Below, piece by piece: positions 8,665 through 18,096 of a DNA stretch of 64,000 nt. Both the position numbers and the translations under genes were made by a program. The stretch comes from Terriglobia bacterium. GTDB taxonomy: Bacteria > Acidobacteriota > Terriglobia > Versatilivoradales > Versatilivoraceae. A model generated the notes under the pieces. That model ran no database searches and had not been told where the DNA came from. It was given only the letters and a program-made list of their open reading frames with translations. The stretch is taken from positions 1 through 64,000 of the forward strand of contig JAKUNG010000018.1 of the NCBI GenBank assembly GCA_022452285.1, read 5' to 3'. Every line of letters begins with the position of its first letter. The stretch's first letter is position 1.

Positions 8665-9246
8665 TTGGGCAAGAGAATTAAATCGATATTTTACTTTAAT
8701 CGGATCAATGGCCAATCTAGTTTAAGTTTCCTTAGAGTAGCATTAGTAGCGCTTTGGATTGTCACGATAGCCTGTTCAGTCCCAGAAAATTCTGAGACTG
8801 AAGATGTTTCAGGCCCTGCTGTTGAGGGTCGCTTAGCCCCTCAATTTTCTGTAAAGGATAGAAGTGGTCAGTTACACAGTTTGAATGATTTTCGTGGTAA
8901 GGTTGTATTAGTAAATTTTTGGGCAACTTGGTGTCCTCCTTGTATAGAGGAGATGCCTTCTATGAACAGTCTGCAGAAAACATTAGATCAAGAGAAATTT
9001 TCTATTATCGCGATTAGTGTAGATGACTCATGGGATCCTGTTGATACCTTTATTAAATCAAGTAATCTTGATTTAAATATCTATTCAGATTTTGAAGGGA
9101 AAGTTGCAAAACGTTATGGCACCCATAAAGTCCCCGAAACTTATATTTTAAACAAAGAAGGAATAGTTGTTCGTAAAATTATGGGCGAAATTAATTGGAC
9201 TAGTCCAAAAGTAGTATCTTTCCTCAAAGAATTAGGTGCTGTTTAA
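8665..9246 (+). CDS. TlpA/ResA-like thiol-disulfide oxidoreductase, probable lipoprotein
   Basis: This 193-residue protein has a thioredoxin fold with the redox motif WATWCPPC near residue 92 and a cis-proline loop in THKVPETYIL. A hydrophobic stretch VALVALWIVTIAC at about residues 26-38 ends in a cysteine that resembles a lipobox, so it is probably anchored in the periplasmic face of the inner membrane. TlpA/ResA proteins reduce disulfides in apocytochromes c or other periplasmic targets. No in-frame ATG precedes the hydrophobic segment, so the TTG at 8665 is the likely start. The only ribosome-site candidate is a run of eight G at 8648-8655, which is unusual in this AT-rich DNA. Confidence 0.85.
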   Translation: MGKRIKSIFYFNRINGQSSLSFLRVALVALWIVTIACSVPENSETEDVSGPAVEGRLAPQFSVKDRSGQLHSLNDFRGKVVLVNFWATWCPPCIEEMPSMNSLQKTLDQEKFSIIAISVDDSWDPVDTFIKSSNLDLNIYSDFEGKVAKRYGTHKVPETYILNKEGIVVRKIMGEINWTSPKVVSFLKELGAV

Positions 9247-9395
9247 GTAGGTTTAGAACAATTTGAGGACAAGGGTCGATTGCAGGTATTTTGCTCAGCT
9301 CTTCCTACCAAAATTCTGAAAATATACAAATCCAACCTTTTTTGTGATCTTTGAAACGGGTTACTTTCTGTTTTGGATCAGTCAAATTTCCTAAA

Positions 9396-10265
9396 TCAAT
9401 GGAGATTTAAGTCGCGATGAGTCATCTTAGTATTGAAGTCATGAGAAGTTAATAAATATTTAATGCGATTAGTTAACATTACTGATCGATGTTGCCCCCC
9501 TGTACAACCAATTGCAATGGTTAAATAGCTGCGTCCTTCACCGATATATTGAGGAATGAGAAATAAAAGAAAGTTCTCTAAATAACCAAGGAAATCTAGT
9601 GTTTGTTTGAAGCCCTCAATATAAGTGACGACTTCTGGATCATTACCATTTTTGTGTTTAAGATTTCTTATGTAGTTAGGATTAGGGAGAAAACGGACAT
9701 CAAATACCAAATCTGATTCAGTTGGAATGCCATGCTTAAACCCGAAACTAACTAATGAGATGAGTAGTGCGGGAGATTTTTTAGTCTGAAACTTATCAAT
9801 TACATGACGTTTTAATTCATGCACATTAAATTTTGTAGTATCAATTATTTGATCCGCCAATTTTTTGATTGGAATCAAACGTTGTTGTTCTTCTTCCAGT
9901 GCTTCAGCAATAGACTGATTGAGTTTAAGAGGGTGAGGTCGCCGTGTTTCACTATACCGTCGAATCAGAGAGTCTTTTGTGGCTTGGAGATAAATTAGGG
10001 TAACAGTAAGGGTATTCTTTTTTAAAGTTTGGTAGAGTTTAGGGAATTTAGTTAATTCAGAACCCTCTCGGACATCAATAACAATAGCGGCCTGCTTAAT
10101 TTGTGCTCGTGCTCTTTCACATAGTTCAACAAACTTTGGAACCAGTTCCAAAGGTAGGTTGTCCACACAAAAATACCCTAGGTCTTCAAATACTTTTAGT
10201 ACGGTTCCTTTTCCAGAACCACTAAGACCCGTAATGATCACAAATGGACTATTTACACTTCCCAT
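9396..10265 (-). CDS. rapZ: RapZ-family nucleotide-binding protein (RNase adapter)
   Basis: At 289 residues it is full length for the RapZ/YvcJ family. Walker A is GLSGSGKGT at about residues 13-21, and the diagnostic C-terminal motif GCTGGQHRS is present. In enterobacteria RapZ guides RNase E to the GlmZ small RNA and so sets glucosamine-6-phosphate synthase levels. In other phyla the family binds GTP/ATP and UDP-GlcNAc-type ligands and controls envelope precursor supply. Its position at the end of the lptC/A-lptB-rpoN cluster is classical. The hpf and ptsN genes often found between rpoN and rapZ are absent here. A stem formed by ATGGC and GCCAT lies in the 247-base gap just upstream. Confidence 0.93.
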   Translation of the reverse strand: MGSVNSPFVIITGLSGSGKGTVLKVFEDLGYFCVDNLPLELVPKFVELCERARAQIKQAAIVIDVREGSELTKFPKLYQTLKKNTLTVTLIYLQATKDSLIRRYSETRRPHPLKLNQSIAEALEEEQQRLIPIKKLADQIIDTTKFNVHELKRHVIDKFQTKKSPALLISLVSFGFKHGIPTESDLVFDVRFLPNPNYIRNLKHKNGNDPEVVTYIEGFKQTLDFLGYLENFLLFLIPQYIGEGRSYLTIAIGCTGGQHRSVMLTNRIKYLLTSHDFNTKMTHRDLNLH

Positions 10266-10512
10266 GAGGCTTAACCATTTTTTAAGGTATGGCGTTATAT
10301 TTGTTTGCCATAACCTTTCATTCCAAGAGATAAATTGAGCGTTTACATTAGATATAGCCAGTATAAAGACCAGTTTTAAGTTTTACTCACTAGAGACTGT
10401 GCTTGATCTTGAAACCAAAGTTGTCAGCAAGAATTAAATAACTGGGTAAATGTATAGTCCCTCCTGAATCATCATCTAAATATTTAAAGTTTAAATGCTT
10501 AAGAACAATGTT

Positions 10513-12027
10513 TTAGATAATTGATTTATTTTTTGACTGAACTAGCTTTGGAACTAATGAATGATCATTTTTAATCCGTCTTTGATGAATACTAGGAATT
10601 TTAAGATCTTCGCGATATTTAGCAACAGAACGTCGAGTTACCATAATACCTTTTTCGTTGAGGATATTAGTAAGCTGTTCATCTGTTAAAGGTTTAGTGG
10701 GGTCTTCTTGGTCAATGAGTTCTTTAAGTTTTCGTTTGCCGACAATGAGTGGAATTAGATTGCCAGCTGGACCTCGAACAGCTTCTGAAAAAAAATAACG
10801 GAGTTCATAAACACCTTGGGGTGTATGACAATACTTGTTAGCAACTGCACGGCTAACTGTAGAGGAGTGGACTCCAATTTCATCAGCTAGTTCTTTGATC
10901 ATCATAGGCCTTAGATGGTCTAGTCCAGAATCTAGAAAAGCTACTTGTCTTTGTACTATTGACTCACAAACTTGAATAATTGTTCTCTTACGCTGTTCAA
11001 TATTTTTTATAAACTGCATGGCTGAGGAGTAACGATCTTTTATGTAGTTTTTAACTTCCCTAGATGAATCCTCCTGTTTAATCATTTTACGGTAAGTTCT
11101 ACTGAGCCTGAGCTGGGGCATATCATCTTCATTTAAAATCACAGAGTAATCATTTTCTGCCTTGACGATGAAAACATCTGGTTCAACAACTCGAGTTGTT
11201 TGTTTGTTATAACGCTGACCTGGTCGGGGGTCTAATCCCTTAATAATACTGACATCTGCCAATACCAATTTAAGTGGTTTTCGCAGCGAACGGCTAATTT
11301 CTGGATATTGGCTTTTTTGGAGCTGTTTTAGATGCTTTTCGACAATTTCTTTTGCTGTAGATTGGTTACCCTGTAGGTGTTCCAATTGAATCAGGAGGCA
11401 CTCTTTTAAATTTCTAGCTCCAACTCCTGATGGATCAAAAGATTGGACGATTTTGAGGGCTTCTAGAATTTCTTGAACGGTATGTTTCCCAGATACAGAA
11501 ATTTCTTCAAGATTGGCAGTTAAATAACCATCTTCGTTTAAATTGCCAATGACAGATGCTGCTGCGCGCACAATTCGTGTTGGAAGCACAGAGAGATTGA
11601 GTTGCCACTGTAAATGGTCATAGAGGTTGATTGGTTTTGTCAGGGAGTTTTCAAAAGATCGGTTTTCAGTTAATTCACTAGATGCTTGGGTTCTATAGCC
11701 CGGATCTAGATATTCGTCAAAAAAATTTCCATAGTCAATCTGTTCAAAGGGATCTGAAAGTTCATCGTTATGAAGAGAGGTAGCATCTATTATTTCTTTG
11801 TCGGATGGATCAGTAATCCGATCCTCTTTTGAATGGATCTCTTCACCTGTGTCGTTAGTTTCTTCAGTCAGTTCTTCAAGTACAGGATTTTGCATTAATT
11901 CTTGGGAAATCAATTCTGAAATTTCCTGTTTGTTAAGAGTGAGGACACTCACCATTTGAACCAAGCTTGGGGTAAGTATCTGCTTTTGGTTGAGTTTTAC
12001 ATTTAGTCGTTGTTCTAAAAAAGCCAT
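10513..12027 (-). CDS. rpoN: RNA polymerase sigma-54 factor
   Basis: This is the sigma factor for -24/-12 promoters that need AAA+ activators. Region I is the glutamine- and leucine-rich start (LNQKQILTPSLVQMV...ELISQELMQNPVLEEL), which binds activators. An acidic region II covers roughly residues 55-110. The core-binding domain follows, and the DNA-binding part ends with the RpoN box, here TRRSVAKYRE, close to the canonical ARRTVAKYRE. The HTH segment reads IKELADEIGVHSSTVSRAV. At 504 residues it is normal length. It starts 6 bases after the lptB stop on the same strand, so the two genes are surely co-transcribed. Sigma-54 promoters should therefore exist elsewhere in this genome. Confidence 0.96.
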   Translation of the reverse strand: MAFLEQRLNVKLNQKQILTPSLVQMVSVLTLNKQEISELISQELMQNPVLEELTEETNDTGEEIHSKEDRITDPSDKEIIDATSLHNDELSDPFEQIDYGNFFDEYLDPGYRTQASSELTENRSFENSLTKPINLYDHLQWQLNLSVLPTRIVRAAASVIGNLNEDGYLTANLEEISVSGKHTVQEILEALKIVQSFDPSGVGARNLKECLLIQLEHLQGNQSTAKEIVEKHLKQLQKSQYPEISRSLRKPLKLVLADVSIIKGLDPRPGQRYNKQTTRVVEPDVFIVKAENDYSVILNEDDMPQLRLSRTYRKMIKQEDSSREVKNYIKDRYSSAMQFIKNIEQRKRTIIQVCESIVQRQVAFLDSGLDHLRPMMIKELADEIGVHSSTVSRAVANKYCHTPQGVYELRYFFSEAVRGPAGNLIPLIVGKRKLKELIDQEDPTKPLTDEQLTNILNEKGIMVTRRSVAKYREDLKIPSIHQRRIKNDHSLVPKLVQSKNKSII

Positions 12028-12033
12028 AAGCGG

Positions 12034-12759
12034 TTATTCCAAGCGAAAATGCTCTCCTAAGTACAATTTTTTTACTTCTTCATTCAGGGCTAATTCATTA
12101 GGAGTGCCTGTTTGAAAAATTGTTCCTTCATTAATTATATATGCTCGGTCAGTTACTTTGAGAGTTTCTCGTACATTATGATCAGTAATTAAGATACCAA
12201 TTTTTTTACTACGGAGTCGATTAATGATTCCTTGGATGTCTAGCACTGCAATTGGATCAATGCCTGAAAAAGGTTCATCTAGTAATATAAAAGATGGCGA
12301 TATAACAAGCGAGCGGGCAATTTCTACTCTCCGTCTTTCCCCTCCAGACAAAGTATTTCCAGAATTCTTGCGGACATGGTTTAGTCCTAAATCTTTGATT
12401 AATTCATCAAGACGTTCATGTCGTTGTTGACGTTTGTAAGGTAAGGTTTCAAGAATAGCTAAAATATTTTGTTCTACAGACAACTTTCGAAAAATTGAAG
12501 GTTCTTGAGGCAAATAGCTTATACCACTTCGAGCCCTAAGATACATAGGTAAATCGGTTATCTCTCTTCCTTCGAGAAAGACCCGTCCCTGGTCAGGTGA
12601 AGTTAGACCAACTAAGATATAAAAGGTGGTAGTTTTTCCAGCACCATTTGGCCCAAGCAGTCCGACCACTTCTCCTTGTTGAATGTCAAGAGTCACATCA
12701 TCAACAACCTTGCGCCCCTTATAGGATTTGACTAAGTTGGTTGCTTTTAAAGTTTGCAT
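12034..12759 (-). CDS. lptB: LPS export ABC transporter ATP-binding protein
   Basis: LptB powers extraction of lipopolysaccharide from the inner membrane with LptF/LptG and passes it to LptC and LptA. At 241 residues it has Walker [10 protein letters not shown] near residues 35-43, the Q-loop region [18 protein letters not shown] typical of LptB, the signature LSGGERRR, Walker B FILLDEPF and the switch histidine in ITDHN. The sequence is unmistakably LptB rather than a LivF/LivG paralogue. It lies 6 bases after the fused LptC/OstA gene and 6 bases before rpoN, the usual order. The LptF/LptG permeases and LptD are not in the window. Confidence 0.97.
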   Translation of the reverse strand: MQTLKATNLVKSYKGRKVVDDVTLDIQQGEVVGLLGPNGAGKTTTFYILVGLTSPDQGRVFLEGREITDLPMYLRARSGISYLPQEPSIFRKLSVEQNILAILETLPYKRQQRHERLDELIKDLGLNHVRKNSGNTLSGGERRRVEIARSLVISPSFILLDEPFSGIDPIAVLDIQGIINRLRSKKIGILITDHNVRETLKVTDRAYIINEGTIFQTGTPNELALNEEVKKLYLGEHFRLE

Positions 12760-12765
12760 ATTAAT

Positions 12766-15039
12766 TTATTTAGATAGGCTTCGTCTAGTCACTGTTCTAC
12801 TGTTAGAATTGCCTTGAATAGTAAAGGTGTCATCATTTAAATCAATAGTCAGTTTAGTCCCAGTGGTAGAACCCTGTTCACGATCTATTATCTTAGGAGA
12901 CCCCCCCCATAAGACCACTTCTTTTTTCTGGCTAAAATATTCAGCTACTTGAGATGATGAGGAACGGTTTTGTTGGGTTATTCTTACATTACCTTTAGCA
13001 ATAATTTGCTTTATTGATGTGTTATTATTTTCTTGATTAAGAAGGATATTTAGTTGTTCTGATTGTAAAGAGTCTTGGCCAGATATGGTTTCTACTTTGC
13101 CTTGATAAAAAATGTTTTTATCAGCATGGTTATAAATCATTCGATTAGCCTTGATTGTAGTATGTTGGGATTTATCCTCTTCATTTGGCAAAGAAAAGAT
13201 GCTGGTTACTTCTCCTGAGGCTGTTAGTTTGTTGGTGGGACTATCAAATAATATTTTTTCCGCATAAACAACCCTGCCTTTTCCCCAAAACTTAGCGTTG
13301 TTCGAGTAATGACCAATTCTTTTTTCAGTGTGAAATTCCATTGAATCGGCAGAGGCATGGATAGGAAAAACAATCTGACCACTAACTGTGCCACCTTGGT
13401 AATAGGTTGATCTTACATTACCTTTTGCCTTTACAAGCTTTTGGACTTGATCAAGTTCAATTACCTCAGCTTGAGTTTTACTGGTATCGTTTTCAATTTC
13501 AGCCTCACCTTTTAGCTGAATTATTGACTGATCAATATAATGAAAGGCTGTTTTTGCTTTAGCTCTTTGAGTAAGTTCTCGGTAAGTGAAATTGCCTGTT
13601 TGTTGCAGTTGAGACATCTTGTGATTTTGAGGGTTAAATAATGCAATCAATTGATGACTGGTAGTTATCCGTGCAGGGCCTGAAGCAGGAATCATTTTAA
13701 AATGAACTGCTCCTTCAGCAGTGAATCGTTCTAAATTTCCTAAAGGTTCTTTGTAAAATAGTGTGAAGGTTTGGGCTGATAATATTTTTTGTTCTAGACT
13801 AGGATGATTAGGAGTTTCTTTAAAGGTACTTGGTCCAACTGCCTCGATTCGCATTACTTTACTAGTTCCTGGTATAAAGTAGGCTTGTATGTAGGGGGAA
13901 GTAAGGATGCGCTGGGCAGGGAGCTGTTGATCCTTCGGTAAAGGGTTATCATTTTTAGAGCTTTTATGTTTTTTAGATACAACTTGGTTTGCGAATAAGA
14001 TTCGGACCTGCCCTTTGGCAGTCAGCGAATTAATTGTTTGAGAGTTGGGAGGAAAATCAAGGGTCATTTGTTGCGCAGATATTTCTTTAAGTGAATGGGT
14101 TTTTAGGGGTCGTGTTATTACATTGCCATGGGCAATAATATTGTCAAACAGTTCGGTATCGTCTGTAAAGTTGTAGTCAATTTTTTCAGCTTGAACCTGG
14201 AGCATTGTGCCAGGTTCAAGAGATTTGGTTTTAACATTACCTCTTGCCTCGATTTTACTTAATTGTGAGCCTGAAGGACTAAATAAAACCCTGAGTTTTA
14301 AGGCTGTCAATTCTGTTTTACCGTTCCTAAGCCATACATTGGAATGTAATGTCATCATTTGGTTTTGTCTGAGATATTCTAAGTTATCGGCTTTGAGTTG
14401 TACCAAATTATTCCCTTCAATCTTAGGAAGCAGGGTCACTTTGACTCGAGAATCAAGTTTAATCAGGTCCTTTCCAGAATCATAGATTAAGCCAAGTCCA
14501 CTTGCCCGGATTAGTCCTTTCTCCAAACTGACGAATTCTTTAGTAAAAACTTGTCCAGATGATCTTGAAAATTTCAATTTTTTGGATTTAATAATTCCGA
14601 TTTTTGTAGGAGATCGTTGAAATGAATTAGAGACATTATCACTTTTAACATTGGCTAACGTGATGACTACATCGTCTATAAAAACAATGTCACCGTTCGC
14701 ATGATCTACTTCGCACTGCTTACTGCTAATGGTGTCGTAATAATTATTATTCTTGCGAAAAATGGTAGCATTGACTCCTTCCAATAAACTTTTTCCTCCA
14801 TTGAAACCTAGTCTAAGCTTGGCTTTTACTTCAAGAGTTGTTTTGCCTTGCTCAGACTGAAAAACTGTAAATCCTTCGGTTAAATCAGTAACTTCTTTCG
14901 GAAGTATTTGAACTTCTTGACTTTGTGGACTTTCAATAGGTTCGTTATTCTGAAAGTAGTTAAAAAACACTGCGCCAATGACTGATGTAACAACGATTAT
15001 TGGGATTATTCGTCCTAGTTTTAGAAGATTTTTTGTCAT
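12766..15039 (-). CDS. Fused LptC and multi-OstA/LptA-like LPS transport protein
   Basis: This is a 757-residue protein with one N-terminal membrane anchor (about residues 9-28) and a periplasmic remainder. The first ~180 residues resemble LptC (FTVFQSEQGKTTLEVKA, then DIVFIDDVVITL). After that come repeated OstA/LptA-type beta-jellyroll units, each marked by a turn such as ARGNVKT, AHGNVIT, AKGQVRI, AEGAVHF, AKGNVRS, ASGEVTS, YQGKVET and AKGNVRI. Separate LptC and LptA are about 190 residues each, so this chain could span much of the periplasm as a covalent LPS bridge. It is placed directly before lptB. A G8 tract (complement of 12901-12908) lies in the coding sequence around residue 710. 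I give no symbol because it combines lptC and lptA functions. Confidence 0.85.
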   Translation of the reverse strand: MTKNLLKLGRIIPIIVVTSVIGAVFFNYFQNNEPIESPQSQEVQILPKEVTDLTEGFTVFQSEQGKTTLEVKAKLRLGFNGGKSLLEGVNATIFRKNNNYYDTISSKQCEVDHANGDIVFIDDVVITLANVKSDNVSNSFQRSPTKIGIIKSKKLKFSRSSGQVFTKEFVSLEKGLIRASGLGLIYDSGKDLIKLDSRVKVTLLPKIEGNNLVQLKADNLEYLRQNQMMTLHSNVWLRNGKTELTALKLRVLFSPSGSQLSKIEARGNVKTKSLEPGTMLQVQAEKIDYNFTDDTELFDNIIAHGNVITRPLKTHSLKEISAQQMTLDFPPNSQTINSLTAKGQVRILFANQVVSKKHKSSKNDNPLPKDQQLPAQRILTSPYIQAYFIPGTSKVMRIEAVGPSTFKETPNHPSLEQKILSAQTFTLFYKEPLGNLERFTAEGAVHFKMIPASGPARITTSHQLIALFNPQNHKMSQLQQTGNFTYRELTQRAKAKTAFHYIDQSIIQLKGEAEIENDTSKTQAEVIELDQVQKLVKAKGNVRSTYYQGGTVSGQIVFPIHASADSMEFHTEKRIGHYSNNAKFWGKGRVVYAEKILFDSPTNKLTASGEVTSIFSLPNEEDKSQHTTIKANRMIYNHADKNIFYQGKVETISGQDSLQSEQLNILLNQENNNTSIKQIIAKGNVRITQQNRSSSSQVAEYFSQKKEVVLWGGSPKIIDREQGSTTGTKLTIDLNDDTFTIQGNSNSRTVTRRSLSK

Positions 15040-15054
15040 AGAGAAGTTTAAAAA

Positions 15055-16761
15055 TCAATGAACATGAATATCGCGGACCACTAACTGAAGATCTTTAAAA
15101 TGAAATACCTTGTAACCTGGTTGGAGATTTTCAGATAACTCAAAAGCAAGAGAAATCAACCCACTAGATTTTTGGATACTAGGCAGATAGCTTGCAAAAT
15201 TCCAAGCCAAAGCATCAATAGCTTTTCCATCCTGCTCCACTCGAAATTTGAGATGTTTCTGTTTTAAAATTCTGGGTTCAGCAAGCAAAGTTACATTTCG
15301 AGCTACGAATAAGGGGCTAGGATTTTCATTTCCGAATGGAGACAGTCGTTGAATATTTCGATAGATTTCTGTGTCGATGTCAGAAAAACGGAGTTCTCCA
15401 TCAACATTAAGGCTAGGTTCAGTCGGTTTAGAATCAAGAGCTAATTTAGCATATTGAGTAAGCCTTTTCCTTAATTCTCCGATTTTTTTTACTGGTAATT
15501 GGAAGCCGGCTGCTTGAGTATGTCCACCATATCTTTCAAATAAGTCATTACAACTGCCTAAAGCTTTTAACAGGTGAAATTCCTTTGGAGATCTACCAGA
15601 ACCTGAACCAATTCCGTCGATTTTTGAGATGATTAAAGTTGGGCAGTTAAAACGATCAGTAATTTTACTTGCAACAATACCTAATACACCAAGATGCCAG
15701 TCTTCGCCATCAATGACTTTGATTGGAGCCTCCGCTAGTTCTATATCAGAATCAATTTTCTGCAAAATCTTGTTGAAAATTTGATTTTCGATGAATTGTC
15801 TTTCTTGATTAAATTCACCCATCTTGATAGCTAAACGTTTAGCTTCTTCTTGATCTTTGGTAGTAAATAACTCTACAGCTTCACAACTTCCTCCCATACG
15901 GCCTACAGCATTGATCCTAGGTGCTAATCTAAAACTAATGTCGCTACTGGTGATCACTTTTCTCTCTAAACCTGCAGCCATAATAAGTGATTTCAGTCCC
16001 GGATTAGATGGAGTCATTAAACCTTCTAAACCAAGTTTAGCAAAAATACGGTTCTCTCCTATTAAAGGGACTAAATCAGCGATAGTGCCAATAGCTACCA
16101 CCTTGAGGAAAGAGAGTAAATATTTCTCCTTCTTTTCTTGAATGAAGAGGGCTTGAATTAGTTTAAATGCAACTCCAACCCCACAGAGATTTTTGTCTGG
16201 ATAAGGACAATCACTTCTCTTTGGATTTACTACAGCAAGGGCGTTTGGAAGACTATTTTCTGGTAGATGGTGATCAGTAATGATGCAGTCTAAATCAAGC
16301 TGTCGAGCTCTTTGAATACTCTCATATGCTTTTATTCCAGTATCAACAGTAATTACTAACTGAACGCCTTGATTAACAGCCTGTTCTAACAAAGAGGTTT
16401 TCAATCCATATCCATCGATAAATCTTCTTGGAATATAGTATGTACAGTTCGCCCCTAACATTTCTAGAGCTTTTTTCAAAACAATTACAGCTGTATTACC
16501 ATCGACATCATAGTCCCCATAAATGAGAATTTTCTGATTCTGTTGAATCGCCTGTTGGATTCTTTTGACAGCTTTGTCGAGGTCACACATTAGAAAAGGA
16601 TCATGGAGATCTCTTAGTTGAGGATCTAAGAATTTCTTAGCTGGTTCTTCAGAATCAATACCTCTATTCAACAGAAGGCTAGCTAGGATTCCAGGAATGT
16701 TCAACTTTCGAGCTAAATTGCGAATCTTTATTGGATCAGGTTGGTAAATATTCCAGATCAT
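15055..16761 (-). CDS. recJ: Single-stranded-DNA-specific exonuclease RecJ
   Basis: RecJ degrades single-stranded DNA 5'-3' in recombination and mismatch repair. The DHH phosphoesterase motifs are visible: YGDYDVDGNTA near residue 84, TVDTG, ITDHHLPE, and the DHHA1-domain GGHTQAAGF. A C-terminal OB-like segment completes the protein. I place the start at the ATG 16761 (568 residues, close to E. coli's 577) rather than a TTG at 16785. MIWNIYQPDP fits the family N-terminus, and a GGTGGAG ribosome site lies upstream, though its 12-base spacing is long. It ends 15 bases before the LptC/OstA gene, so it heads this minus-strand transcription unit. Confidence 0.96.
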   Translation of the reverse strand: MIWNIYQPDPIKIRNLARKLNIPGILASLLLNRGIDSEEPAKKFLDPQLRDLHDPFLMCDLDKAVKRIQQAIQQNQKILIYGDYDVDGNTAVIVLKKALEMLGANCTYYIPRRFIDGYGLKTSLLEQAVNQGVQLVITVDTGIKAYESIQRARQLDLDCIITDHHLPENSLPNALAVVNPKRSDCPYPDKNLCGVGVAFKLIQALFIQEKKEKYLLSFLKVVAIGTIADLVPLIGENRIFAKLGLEGLMTPSNPGLKSLIMAAGLERKVITSSDISFRLAPRINAVGRMGGSCEAVELFTTKDQEEAKRLAIKMGEFNQERQFIENQIFNKILQKIDSDIELAEAPIKVIDGEDWHLGVLGIVASKITDRFNCPTLIISKIDGIGSGSGRSPKEFHLLKALGSCNDLFERYGGHTQAAGFQLPVKKIGELRKRLTQYAKLALDSKPTEPSLNVDGELRFSDIDTEIYRNIQRLSPFGNENPSPLFVARNVTLLAEPRILKQKHLKFRVEQDGKAIDALAWNFASYLPSIQKSSGLISLAFELSENLQPGYKVFHFKDLQLVVRDIHVH

Positions 16762-17017
16762 AGTGTCTTTTAACTCCACCAACAAGTTAGTTTATTTTTA
16801 TCATTCTGAGCTACCTGAAAAATTAATTCAATATGAAAGCTAATCTTCTTAATCCACTTGGCCTTATTATTTTATTAAAGGACTCCAATAAATCAATCTA
16901 GGCAAATGATTATGCAGTAATCAAAAGAGTTTTTTTAATTCTAGATGGGTACAACGACTTCTTAGGAAGAAGGAAATCGCTATCTTTACTTGCTTGTCTG
17001 ATTTATGATTTTCAAAT

Positions 17018-18055
17018 ATGTCAAATTTCGAACAAATACAAGTATTGAAAAAGAAAGTTGCAGTTTTGTCCACTCTGAATGAGATTGGTAAGAGTTTCAC
17101 TACAACTTTAGATTTTTCAACACTTTTAAAGCTCGTTATAAAGAAAATTAATGCGTTATTTCGTGCTAGTAGTAGTTCACTTTTTCTAATTGATAGTACT
17201 CAAAAAGAGGTTTATTGTAAGATTGCGACTGGAAAACACTCTAAAGAAATTAAGAATTTTCGTTTTAAAGTTGGTGAGGGAGCATTGGGTGAGGTTGCTA
17301 GAACTGGGAAAGTTTCGATTTTAAATAATATTACCAGAAATAAAAATGCCATAACTGACATATACAAATGTTTCCCTAACTACATTAATTCAATAGTTTG
17401 TGTCCCCTTAAAAACTAAAGATCGTATTTTGGGCATCATTGCTCTAGCTGATTGTCCCGAAGAAATGCTTCATCCTGAAGATATTTTTTTATTGTCTGCT
17501 ATTGCCGAGTATTCAGCTATAGCTATCGAAAATGCAATGTATGTTGAACAAATCCAAGATTTAATCATAACTGATGAGTGTACTAGCTTGTACAATATCC
17601 GACACTTTAATAACATGATTGAAAAAGAATTAGCTCGATCAAGACGATATAACCATACCTTATCTCTTGTCCTATTTGATTTAGATCATTTTAAGAAAGT
17701 GAATGATAAATATGGTCATATCTGTGGTAGTTTTTTATTAAAAGAAATCGGATTCCTAATAAAACAGAATCTACGGGGCGTTGATTCTGCTTATCGTTAT
17801 GGGGGAGATGAATTTTTATTGCTACTCCCGCAAACCTCTAAGAAAGGTGCTTTCCACGTAGCTGAAAGGTTTTGTCATCTTTTTTCCCGAACTTCCATTA
17901 AATTAAAAGAGGCTGTTCACGTTACAATAACGGCCAGTTTTGGTGTGACCTCTTTTCCTGAGGATGGGAAAGATAGTAATGAATTGCTTTTTTTAGCAGA
18001 TCAAGTAATTTATCAAATCAAGCAACGAACTAGGAATAATGTTGGGGTTGCCTAA
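17018..18055 (+). CDS. GAF-GGDEF diguanylate cyclase
   Basis: This 345-residue, apparently cytoplasmic protein has a GAF sensor domain at about residues 15-170 and a GGDEF domain at about 180-345. The active-site loop is YGGDEF, the metal/GTP-binding segment is FDLDHFKKVNDKYGH, and all key acidic residues are kept. It should therefore make cyclic di-GMP from two GTP. An RxxD inhibition site (RGVD) lies at the usual distance before GGDEF, so product feedback is expected. I see no membrane segment or receiver domain. What the GAF domain senses is unknown. No c-di-GMP effector or phosphodiesterase is encoded nearby. Confidence 0.92.
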   Translation: MSNFEQIQVLKKKVAVLSTLNEIGKSFTTTLDFSTLLKLVIKKINALFRASSSSLFLIDSTQKEVYCKIATGKHSKEIKNFRFKVGEGALGEVARTGKVSILNNITRNKNAITDIYKCFPNYINSIVCVPLKTKDRILGIIALADCPEEMLHPEDIFLLSAIAEYSAIAIENAMYVEQIQDLIITDECTSLYNIRHFNNMIEKELARSRRYNHTLSLVLFDLDHFKKVNDKYGHICGSFLLKEIGFLIKQNLRGVDSAYRYGGDEFLLLLPQTSKKGAFHVAERFCHLFSRTSIKLKEAVHVTITASFGVTSFPEDGKDSNELLFLADQVIYQIKQRTRNNVGVA

Positions 18056-18096
18056 AAACACCCAGAACAAATGAGGTTCTTTAAAAACATTTAATA

